The notes under the pieces: model-generated
The model's input: only the letters and a program-made list of their open reading frames with translations
Databases searched by the model: none
What the model was told of the DNA's origin: nothing
Shown: positions 7,421 to 13,554 of the stretch, piece by piece
Position numbering within the stretch: position 1 is the first letter of the stretch
How the letters are laid out: each line of letters begins with the position of its first letter
Source: Acidobacteriota bacterium
Lineage (GTDB): Bacteria > Acidobacteriota > Terriglobia > Terriglobales > Acidobacteriaceae
Length of the DNA stretch: 15,739 bases
Assembly (NCBI GenBank): GCA_003225515.1
Contig: QIAK01000290.1
Coordinates: 1-15,739, forward strand
Reading direction: 5' to 3'
Made by a program: the position numbers and the translations under genes

Positions 7421-9979
7421 ATGCCCGAATTCTGCGACGTCGCCGTGCCCGTGCCGCTCGACATGGTTTTCACCTATCGTGTTCCCGCGGAGGCCGTGCC
7501 TGTCGTTGGTGGGCGCGTCCTGGTTCCATTCCGGCAGCAGCGCCTGACGGGGATCGTCGTCGAACTGCACGACCGCAAGCCTTCCGTTGCTGCTAAAAAT
7601 ATCATCAGCGTGCTCGACCTGACGCCTGTGCTCGATGAGCAGTTGCTGCGAATTGGCCGCTGGATCGCCGACTACTATCTCGCCCCCATCGGCGAAGTCT
7701 TCCGCACCATGCTCCCGCTGCAAGCCGAGTTCAAGCGCGTCGTCGGATATCGCCTCACGACCGAAGGTCAGGCGGCGCTGTATCAGGCAGGCATTTCTGG
7801 ATCTTCTGCGCGTTCAAAACGTCCTCCCGAAGAACAGGATGCCGAAATTCGCGTCCTCGATTATCTGGCAGCTTGCGAATCGGAAATCGAATCGTATGCA
7901 GCGCAAACGAATCCGCCGTCGAGCACCAACGGGACGGGCGCGGCTTCAGCCGTGGCACCAGAGCCGACCGTAGATCGGGCTTTAGCGGCTGAGGGCCACA
8001 GTATCGTCCGCGAACAGACTCTTCGCTCCGCCACAAAAGTCTCGCGCGCTATCCTCGCCGGAATGGTTCGGAAGAAATGGCTGGCGCGCGAGGACCTGTC
8101 TGCGCCTCAGGATGCGACACGCACGATAAAGATCGCCACGTTGAAGTCAGCCGGCGGCAAGTTGAACGATAACCAGAGAATATTGCTTGAGACTCTGGCC
8201 TCTTCCGGCGGAGCCGTGCCTGTGGTCGCTTTGCAGTCTCTCGATGTCCCACGCACCACTCTAGGAACGCTAGTCAGGCGCGGCCTCGTAGAAATCGTGG
8301 AAGAGCCGGCGGAGTTCACCGTCTCACGCTCCAAAGCTCGTCCTGCTCTCTTCGATTTCGATTTGAATCCTGCGCAGCAATCCGCGCTCGCGCGAGTGCG
8401 GACCGAGGTCGCAGCGCACAAATTCTCCGGTATGTTGCTGCACGGCATCACCGGATCAGGCAAGACTGCCGTCTATCTGGCTGCCATGCGGGGAATCCTC
8501 GAGGCCGGTCGCTCCGCCATTCTGCTCGTGCCCGAAATCGGCCTGACGCCTGCAGTGGCCGCGGACCTTCATCAGATTTTCGGCGATGAGGTTGCCATTC
8601 TTCACTCCGCGCTTTCTGATCGCGAACGCGCAGAGCAGTGGCACCGCATCAAGCGTGGCGACGCGCGCATGGTCGTCGGCACTCGCTCGGCTATCTTCGC
8701 GCCGGTTAGCGATCTCGCCCTGATTATTGTCGACGAGGAACACGACTCGTCCTATAAGCAGGAGGAAACACCGCGCTATCATGCCCGCGACATCGCGGTG
8801 ATGCGCGCTAAAATCGCCAACGCGGTCGTCGTGCTCGGCTCCGCCACGCCTTCTCTGGAGTCCTACTACAACGCGACGAAGAACAAGTACGCACTTATAG
8901 AATTGCCCGACCGGGTTGAGCAGCGTCCACTTCCCGAAGTCGAGATGATTGACATGCGTCTGGAATTCCAGGAAACAGGCCACGAGCAGGTCATCTCGCG
9001 TAAGCTGGCGGCGGAGATCAAAGAAAGGCTGGACCGGAAAGAACAGGTCATGGTTTTGCTTAATCGGCGAGGCTATTCTCCGGTCGTGCTCTGCCGCACG
9101 TGCGGCAAGAAGCTGGAATGCCAGAACTGCGCCATCGCGCTCACCCATCACAAACGCGAGCACAAAATGGTTTGCCATTACTGCGGCTACATGGCCCCTG
9201 TACCGAAAACGTGTGTGCACTGCGGAAGTGAGTACGTGTATTTTCTGGGGACCGGCTCAGAAAAACTTGAAGAATTACTGCATGGAATGTTTCCCCAGGC
9301 GCGCATCGCCCGTCTCGACCGCGATACCGTCCGCAGTCACGAAGACTTTGAGCGCGCTCTAAACGGACTGAACGAAGGCGAACTCGATCTGCTTGTGGGC
9401 ACACAGATGATCGCCAAAGGCCACGACATTCATGGCGTGACGCTTGTAGGTGTCGTTGGAGCGGATGCCGCACTCGGACTGCCCGACTTCCGCGCTGCCG
9501 AGCGCACCTTCCAGTTACTGACTCAGGTTGCCGGACGCGCCGGGCGAGGACAAACTCCAGGCAAAGTTGTGCTGCAAACTTATTTTCAGGACCATTACGC
9601 GGTGCAGTACGCCGCGCGCCATGACTTCATCGGCTTCTACGAAAAAGAATTGCAGTTTCGCAGTTGGATGCACTACCCTCCGTACTCCGCGCTGGCCAAC
9701 GTGCTCGTGCGCAGCGATGATCTCGACGACGTTCTGCAATGGTCGGGCACTCTAGGCAAGTGGTTTGATGGAACGCGCCATGAGGGAGTGCGTGTGCTTG
9801 GCCCAGCGCCCGCACCTATCATGCGGTTGAAGCGCGACTATCGATATCACTTTGTTCTCAAATCGCCCAGCCGTGAAAAACTCAACACGACCTTGCGCGC
9901 GATGCTGGCGCACGCCGCGCAGAAAAAAATTCCCCGCACCCAGGTGATCGTCGACGTCGACGCGCTCTGGTTAATGTGA
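7421..9979 (+). CDS. priA: Primosomal protein N', replication restart helicase PriA
   Basis: 3'-to-5' superfamily 2 helicase that recognises abandoned forks and reloads the replisome. The 3'-end-binding domain is at about residues 1-105. The helicase core has Walker A GITGSGKT at 342-349, the DEEH box at 438-441, GSATPSLES at 473-481, GTQMIAKGHD at 660-669 and QVAGRAGRG at 702-710. Eight zinc-binding cysteines are intact at 558, 561, 567, 570, 585, 588, 598 and 601. At 852 residues it exceeds the 730-residue E. coli protein. The excess lies between the DNA-binding domain and helicase (about 110-310), with two low-complexity linkers near 126-140 and 162-184. No ribosome binding site is evident before ATG 7421. 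It is the last + strand gene of the cluster and converges on the cytochrome gene. Confidence 0.97.
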   Translation: MPEFCDVAVPVPLDMVFTYRVPAEAVPVVGGRVLVPFRQQRLTGIVVELHDRKPSVAAKNIISVLDLTPVLDEQLLRIGRWIADYYLAPIGEVFRTMLPLQAEFKRVVGYRLTTEGQAALYQAGISGSSARSKRPPEEQDAEIRVLDYLAACESEIESYAAQTNPPSSTNGTGAASAVAPEPTVDRALAAEGHSIVREQTLRSATKVSRAILAGMVRKKWLAREDLSAPQDATRTIKIATLKSAGGKLNDNQRILLETLASSGGAVPVVALQSLDVPRTTLGTLVRRGLVEIVEEPAEFTVSRSKARPALFDFDLNPAQQSALARVRTEVAAHKFSGMLLHGITGSGKTAVYLAAMRGILEAGRSAILLVPEIGLTPAVAADLHQIFGDEVAILHSALSDRERAEQWHRIKRGDARMVVGTRSAIFAPVSDLALIIVDEEHDSSYKQEETPRYHARDIAVMRAKIANAVVVLGSATPSLESYYNATKNKYALIELPDRVEQRPLPEVEMIDMRLEFQETGHEQVISRKLAAEIKERLDRKEQVMVLLNRRGYSPVVLCRTCGKKLECQNCAIALTHHKREHKMVCHYCGYMAPVPKTCVHCGSEYVYFLGTGSEKLEELLHGMFPQARIARLDRDTVRSHEDFERALNGLNEGELDLLVGTQMIAKGHDIHGVTLVGVVGADAALGLPDFRAAERTFQLLTQVAGRAGRGQTPGKVVLQTYFQDHYAVQYAARHDFIGFYEKELQFRSWMHYPPYSALANVLVRSDDLDDVLQWSGTLGKWFDGTRHEGVRVLGPAPAPIMRLKRDYRYHFVLKSPSREKLNTTLRAMLAHAAQKKIPRTQVIVDVDALWLM

Positions 9980-10031
9980 GAAGCTGGCGTCAGCAGAGTC
10001 TGACCTTGAATTCCGCATCGTCCGTAAGAGA

Positions 10032-10141
10032 CGTCATCCCGATCCATAGCCGTTTTTCAGGCGGAGGGCGGATCTCCCGTGCGAAGTTCTGCCAACGGAG
10101 ATCCCTCAGCCGGCTGAAATGCGCCGACTCTCGGGATGACG
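10032..10141. repeat. Imperfect inverted repeat of about 110 bases, REP/BIME-like, between convergent genes
   Basis: Outer arms CGTCATCCCGA (10032-10042) and TCGGGATGACG (10131-10141) are perfect 11-bp inverted repeats. Further pairs nest inside: TTTCAG (10055-10060) with CTGAAA (10114-10119), and GGATCTCCCGT (10070-10080) with ACGGAGATCC (10095-10104), one base bulged, around a 14-base loop. The whole can fold into one long broken hairpin. The GTCATCCCGA...GGATCTC wording resembles dispersed intergenic palindromes common in Acidobacteriota genomes (from memory). It fills most of the 208-base gap between the ends of priA and the cytochrome gene and could serve as a two-way transcription stop. 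Confidence 0.8.
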
Positions 10142-10187
10142 CCACCGACCAGCGATCCCTGATTCAAACTGAGGCGCGAGCTCGCCG

Positions 10188-11213
10188 TCAGTTTCTGTCG
10201 CCTCCACCGTGCTTCTGAAAGCAGAGCCGGCAGTATGTGGGTGGTTCACTGTTATCGACGATATGTTTAACCGGCGTTTGCGAGCGCAACCAGGCGAAGA
10301 TTGCCTTCAGGTCCTCATCGCTCACGTTTCGGTAAAAGACCCACGGCATCACGCCGTGTAGTTTCCGCGCGCCAACTTTCCCGGTGCGGATCACCTGGAT
10401 GAACATCTTCTCGTCGTAATAGGAAATGCCGCTCGGGTCGGGCGTAAGATTCGGGCTGAATATTTTGTCCCCGTTCGAGGCCTGGATCAAATTGCCCCCG
10501 GCAAAGAGCTGACCATTCACGACAGAACCGGGATGGTACCAGTCCGTATGGCAGCCCGCGCAATCAGCGACGAATTCAAGAAACTCTCCGCGATCCTTGG
10601 GTGTCGCAAACTTAGGCTGGGGCACAACATCCGTGATGGGTTCAGGGCGCGTGTTGAATCGGAACCGCTGTGAGAGTGTCAGCTGGGTCTTCGGCAGGGA
10701 ATTGCGAATCGCCGGAATGCTCCGCACATAGACAACGATCGAAGCCACATCTTCGTCGGGCAACTTGCTGAAGGCCGCCGCCCACATTTGCGGATGCAGA
10801 GTGCGGCCGTCATGCCCAATACCTTCTCGGATCGACCGCGCCAGCATGTCGTCCGTCCAGAGAGCCGCGCCAGTTTCGCGATCCGGCGTGATATTGGGAG
10901 CAGTCAGGTTGGGAATGTCCTCCTTATCAAAGCGGTGTCCTGCGCCCCGTGCATTCTCCGGAACCGGCGCGCCATCTTGGTTCCAATCTCGCTCCGAATG
11001 ACATCGGAAGCAAGCGAGCACTCCTTCAACCAGATATTGTCCGCGTGCCCTTCGCGTTTCGGTTCGCTCAAATTTTATATCGCGCAGCGGCCGTTTTCGT
11101 GGCCCAACCACGAGTCGCCATGCTGAGTAATAAGCAGTCCATCCATAGGCGTAACTAATGAACCCGCAAAATGCGGCCAGACAAACCACCGCGATCAGGA
11201 TCGCTTTTTTCAT
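10188..11213 (-). CDS. Membrane-anchored dihaem cytochrome c
   Basis: Predicted periplasmic electron carrier. Counted from the ATG at 11213 (341 residues), one hydrophobic segment at residues 4-25 (KAILIAVVCLAAFCGFISY) is a signal or anchor. Two haem c sites follow: CFRCH at 68-72 and CAGCH at 218-222. Candidate distal methionines are Met143 (HPQMW) and Met289 (GVMPW). Each half repeats the pattern of an NLT-P motif (102-110 and 255-259) and a closing DEDxxxI helix, so the protein is two related cytochrome domains. The C-terminus has a third cysteine pair, CRLCFQKH at 328-335, which is CX2CX3H and not a normal haem site. Upstream in-frame starts at 11243 and 11240 are possible. It lies 55 bases after the M50 protease gene on the same strand, probably co-transcribed. 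The electron partner is unknown. Confidence 0.85.
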   Translation of the reverse strand: MKKAILIAVVCLAAFCGFISYAYGWTAYYSAWRLVVGPRKRPLRDIKFERTETRRARGQYLVEGVLACFRCHSERDWNQDGAPVPENARGAGHRFDKEDIPNLTAPNITPDRETGAALWTDDMLARSIREGIGHDGRTLHPQMWAAAFSKLPDEDVASIVVYVRSIPAIRNSLPKTQLTLSQRFRFNTRPEPITDVVPQPKFATPKDRGEFLEFVADCAGCHTDWYHPGSVVNGQLFAGGNLIQASNGDKIFSPNLTPDPSGISYYDEKMFIQVIRTGKVGARKLHGVMPWVFYRNVSDEDLKAIFAWLRSQTPVKHIVDNSEPPTYCRLCFQKHGGGDRN

Positions 11214-11268
11214 TGAAGGACCGCTGAGGCTGCGGGACATCATACACCGTGCCACTGCACCCTCGTGA

Positions 11269-12273
11269 CTATCTCCAGTTCATCTGGAAAGGCGAAACCG
11301 TGAAGGTCAGCGCGAGCATAATGAGCGCCAGCACAGCCAAAGGCCATCGATTGGGTGGAAGCATCGGATATTTGGGAGCTTGCTGCTGTCGATAGGACAG
11401 AACATTCATCACAATCAGTAGCCCTGCCCAGACACGCCACCCCACATACATGCGCCCTAATAGGGCCAGAGCGATTACGGTGAGCCACGAAATAATGCGA
11501 TGCGCTCGCGGCGCGATCGCATAAACGATGTGTCCGCCGTCCAACTGGCTGCTGGGCAGCAAGTTCAACGCAGTCGCAAACATACCCACCCAGGCGGCCA
11601 CTGCTGTGGGATGCAGATAAATTCTTGTCAGCGGCAGCACCGCAACGATGTGATGGGGAGCAACGCTGCGCAGCGCTCCCTGCATGAGATAGAAGATCCA
11701 GGGGAATCCTATATGCAGATCAGATTGTCCGATGCTGGGGGAGAGCGGCTTCGAAAGGTTCATGGCGACCGCCAGCGTAGCGACCGCCACCACGAATCCT
11801 GCGATCGGTCCCGCGATGCCGATATCGAACAGCGCGGCCCGCGTCCGAATCGGCGCCTTGATCCGAATCACGGCTCCCAGCGTTCCAATCAGCGTCGGCG
11901 CGGGAATAAAGAAGGGAAGTGTCGCGCGCACACCGTAGTACCGGCAGAACAGGTAGTGCCCCATCTCATGGGAGAACAGGATCCCCAGTAGCGTCGCCGA
12001 AAATGGAATACCCAGGAGCAGCCGTGAAGGCTGCGCAAGAATCCATGCGATAGGAAAGAACGGGAGATACTCGTCCCCAGCGGCAAACTGCGGCAGGTTA
12101 TACAGGAAATTGAATTCCATTCGCGCTCCCACCACGAGCGTGGTGAAGCAAGTCGCCGCCAGCAGAAGCGCGTGCAGCCAGTACCGTTCCCGTGGAGGCG
12201 GGCCTAGAGGTTCCGGCAGCACACGGTAGTACTCGAGCGTGGAAGAGGAGATAGGGGAATCGGATTCCGACAT
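11269..12273 (-). CDS. M50 (site-2 protease) family membrane metalloprotease
   Basis: Predicted polytopic zinc protease. Counted from the ATG at 12273 (334 residues), the zinc-binding HEMGH is at 102-106 within a membrane segment. The second active-site motif NLLPSSQLDGGH is at 237-248; its Asp supplies the third metal ligand. At least six hydrophobic segments are visible, at about 34-50, 85-105, 120-135, 152-175, 220-240 and 260-290, plus a C-terminal one near 310-330. No PDZ domain is visible, unlike RseP. It resembles the compact peptidase M50 proteins of plants and bacteria (EGY1-like layout), but its substrate cannot be read from the sequence. A GTG at 12294 with AAGGG about 10 bases before it would add 7 residues. 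It precedes the cytochrome gene on the same strand. Confidence 0.85.
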   Translation of the reverse strand: MSESDSPISSSTLEYYRVLPEPLGPPPRERYWLHALLLAATCFTTLVVGARMEFNFLYNLPQFAAGDEYLPFFPIAWILAQPSRLLLGIPFSATLLGILFSHEMGHYLFCRYYGVRATLPFFIPAPTLIGTLGAVIRIKAPIRTRAALFDIGIAGPIAGFVVAVATLAVAMNLSKPLSPSIGQSDLHIGFPWIFYLMQGALRSVAPHHIVAVLPLTRIYLHPTAVAAWVGMFATALNLLPSSQLDGGHIVYAIAPRAHRIISWLTVIALALLGRMYVGWRVWAGLLIVMNVLSYRQQQAPKYPMLPPNRWPLAVLALIMLALTFTVSPFQMNWR

Positions 12274-12363
12274 GCAATTCTTAGAGGGAGCCACGAACTT
12301 GGCACCCTTCTCTGATGCTACTACACGAGGGGAAAACGCGAGGCAGGATGCCGGAGTTACAAA

Positions 12364-12384
12364 AGCTAGCAGCTAGTAGCTATT
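12364..12384. repeat. Three-unit heptamer repeat at the 3' end of the HU gene
   Basis: AGCTAGC, AGCTAGT and AGCTATT stand head to tail, immediately after the HU stop codon. Read on the minus strand it gives AGCTA, an 8-base loop, TAGCT and then a short T run (TTTTG). That is a weak candidate terminator for the HU gene, which otherwise runs towards the M50 gene. Confidence 0.5.
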
Positions 12385-12388
12385 TAAT

Positions 12389-12658
12389 TTAATCGATTGA
12401 CTGTAATTCTTTTCCTGGCTTGAACCGTACGGCCCTTCCCGGCGGAATGGACACTTCGGCTCCCGTACGCGGATTGCGGCCGATACCCGTTTTGCGCGGA
12501 CGCACGTTGAATACCCCGAAGCCGCGCAGTTCGATGCGGTTGCCCCCGGCCAGCGCCTTCTTCATGCTTTCAAAGACGGTCTCCACCGCCAACTCGGCCT
12601 TGGTCTTGGTGATGCCGGTCTTGGCCACCACTTCGTTGATGATGTCGAGCTTGATCAC
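12389..12658 (-). CDS. HU/IHF family DNA-binding protein
   Basis: Small nucleoid-associated protein that binds and bends DNA as a dimer. The 89-residue product starts MIKLDIINEVVAKTG. It has the helical dimerisation part to about residue 45 and GFGVFNVRPRKTGIGRNPRT at 47-66, including the family signature and the base of the DNA-gripping arm. The arm tip carries the conserved proline in SIPPG, and KPGKEL closes the fold. The arm's GIGRNPRTGAEV is closer to IHF-type sequences than to E. coli HU, but HU and IHF cannot be told apart here. The start is GTG at 12658, supported by GGGGAG 6 bases upstream and by family length. It is divergent from dcd across a 243-base gap. A good promoter is present upstream. 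Confidence 0.95.
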   Translation of the reverse strand: MIKLDIINEVVAKTGITKTKAELAVETVFESMKKALAGGNRIELRGFGVFNVRPRKTGIGRNPRTGAEVSIPPGRAVRFKPGKELQSID

Positions 12659-12664
12659 AGGCGG

Positions 12665-12670
12665 CTCCCC
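12665..12670 (-). promoter_or_regulatory. Ribosome binding site supporting the GTG start of the HU gene
   Basis: GGGGAG on the minus strand leaves 6 bases to the GTG at 12658. No ATG start that keeps the family N-terminus is available. Confidence 0.65.
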
Positions 12671-12696
12671 GGTGCAGCGTCAATAATGCTTCAAGT

Positions 12697-12744
12697 GATT
12701 GATGCTAAGGGAGATAAGTAAGATTGTCAACGGGAGCATCAATC
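12697..12744. promoter_or_regulatory. 10-bp inverted repeat bracketing the HU promoter, possible operator
   Basis: GATTGATGCT (12697-12706) and AGCATCAATC (12735-12744) are perfect inverted repeats with centres 38 bp apart. One arm overlaps the -10 element and the other lies just upstream of the -35. A second small stem, CGGGA (12731-12735) with TCCCG (12743-12747), surrounds the outer arm. Placement suggests a regulator site, possibly autoregulation; no known binding motif is recognised. Confidence 0.5.
12702..12730 (-). promoter_or_regulatory. Sigma-70-type promoter of the HU gene
   Basis: On the minus strand, a perfect TTGACA (12730-12725) is followed after exactly 17 bases by TAGCAT (12707-12702), 4 of 6 matches to TATAAT. 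Transcription would begin near 12695, giving a leader of about 37 bases that includes the ribosome binding site. Confidence 0.65.
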
Positions 12745-12770
12745 CCGTAAACTGTCATGCACCAGCCCAA

Positions 12771-12808
12771 CAGATTGAGTGATTGTGTAATCGGGTTATT
12801 GTGTAATT
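12771..12808 (-). repeat. Period-8 tandem array, first of an inverted pair upstream of dcd
   Basis: Read on the minus strand from 12808, exact 8-base units run AATTACAC, AATAACCC, GATTACAC, AATCACTC and then a partial AATCTG. The phase is kept throughout. The units resemble those of the second array at 12851-12890, which runs the opposite way. Confidence 0.6.
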
Positions 12809-12850
12809 TGATCGTGCCGCACAATGAAGCCAGCCGCCCGATAGTTTCTC

Positions 12851-12890
12851 AATTTACCAATTACAAAATTTTCCAATTTCTAAATTATCC
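12851..12890 (+). repeat. Period-8 tandem array, second of an inverted pair, ending at the dcd ribosome binding site
   Basis: Five consecutive 8-base units each begin AATT: AATTTACC, AATTACAA, AATTTTCC, AATTTCTA, AATTATCC. The array ends one base before AAGGAG (12892-12897) of dcd. With the opposite array it flanks a GC-rich spacer of about 40 bases, so a dcd transcript starting upstream could form an imperfect AU-rich hairpin. Confidence 0.65.
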
Positions 12891-12901
12891 CAAGGAGTTT
12901 C

Positions 12902-13453
12902 ATGCTGAAGAGTGACCGCTGGATCCGCAAGATGTCCCGGGAACATGACATGATCAACCCGTTCTCCGAGAAGCAAGTTCGCGAAGGCGTTATTTCGTAT
13001 GGCCTATCGTCCTACGGCTATGATCTGCGCGTAGCCGACGAGTTCAAGATTTTCACCAACGTCAACTCATCTATCGTCGATCCTAAGCATTTTGACGAGC
13101 GCTCTTTCGTCACGGTTCAGACCGACATCTGCATTGTTCCCCCCAACTCGTTCGCCCTGGCCCGCTCTGTGGAATATTTCAAGATTCCCCGCAGCGTGCT
13201 CACCATCTGCGTGGGCAAGAGCACCTACGCGCGGTGCGGCATCATCGTGAACGTCACGCCGTTCGAGCCCGAGTGGGAAGGTTTCGTCACCCTCGAAATC
13301 TCCAACACCACACCTTTGCCGGCACGCATCTACGCGAATGAAGGGCTTTGCCAGATTATTTTCTTCGAGTCCGATGAAGTCTGCGAAACCAGCTACGCCG
13401 ATCGGAAAGGCAAGTACCAGGCCCAGAAGGGAATTGTGCTGCCGAAGTTGTAG
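12902..13453 (+). CDS. dcd: dCTP deaminase
   Basis: Deaminates dCTP to dUTP as a source of dUMP for thymidylate. The 183-residue product begins KSDRWIRKMSREHDMI and has GLSSYGYDLR at 34-43 and SFALARSVEYFKIP at 83-96. The nucleotide-binding GKSTYARCGIIVNVTPFEPE is at 105-124, the catalytic glutamate is at 132 in WEGFVTLEISN, and the trimer-interface GLCQIIFFE is at 148-156. It closely resembles the monofunctional Dcd of Proteobacteria. I see no indication of the extra dUTPase activity of archaeal forms, but residues alone do not prove this. The start is firm: AAGGAG at 12892-12897 precedes ATG 12902. It stands alone between short tandem arrays, divergent from the HU gene. It produces uracil nucleotides, a link in theme to the uracil-DNA glycosylase at 6512. 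Confidence 0.96.
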   Translation: MLKSDRWIRKMSREHDMINPFSEKQVREGVISYGLSSYGYDLRVADEFKIFTNVNSSIVDPKHFDERSFVTVQTDICIVPPNSFALARSVEYFKIPRSVLTICVGKSTYARCGIIVNVTPFEPEWEGFVTLEISNTTPLPARIYANEGLCQIIFFESDEVCETSYADRKGKYQAQKGIVLPKL

Positions 13454-13457
13454 GGGA

Positions 13458-13520
13458 GTCGTTGGTCGTTCGTCTTTGGCCGTTGGCCATGGGTCGTCGG
13501 TCGTTAGTCGTCGGTCGTCC
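13458..13520. repeat. Nine-unit heptamer tandem array between dcd and the Hfq-like gene
   Basis: Nine consecutive 7-base units fill most of the 101-base gap between the convergent gene ends: GTCGTTG, GTCGTTC, GTCTTTG, GCCGTTG, GCCATGG, GTCGTCG, GTCGTTA, GTCGTCG, GTCGTCC. The consensus is GTCGTYG, with no shift in phase. No terminator-like hairpin with a T run is visible in the gap. Confidence 0.8.
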
Positions 13521-13554
13521 GGACATCTTGAACAGGAGTGTTTCGGATAAGAAT

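Noticed and set aside
8456..9220. Open minus-strand frame of 254 codons opposite priA
   Set aside because: It lies wholly within the conserved helicase and zinc-binding coding region of priA; codon structure explains it.
11500..11991. Open + strand frame of 163 codons opposite the M50 protease gene
   Set aside because: It is Arg/Asn/His-rich antisense sequence with no domain, and the M50 active-site motifs are encoded on the other strand.
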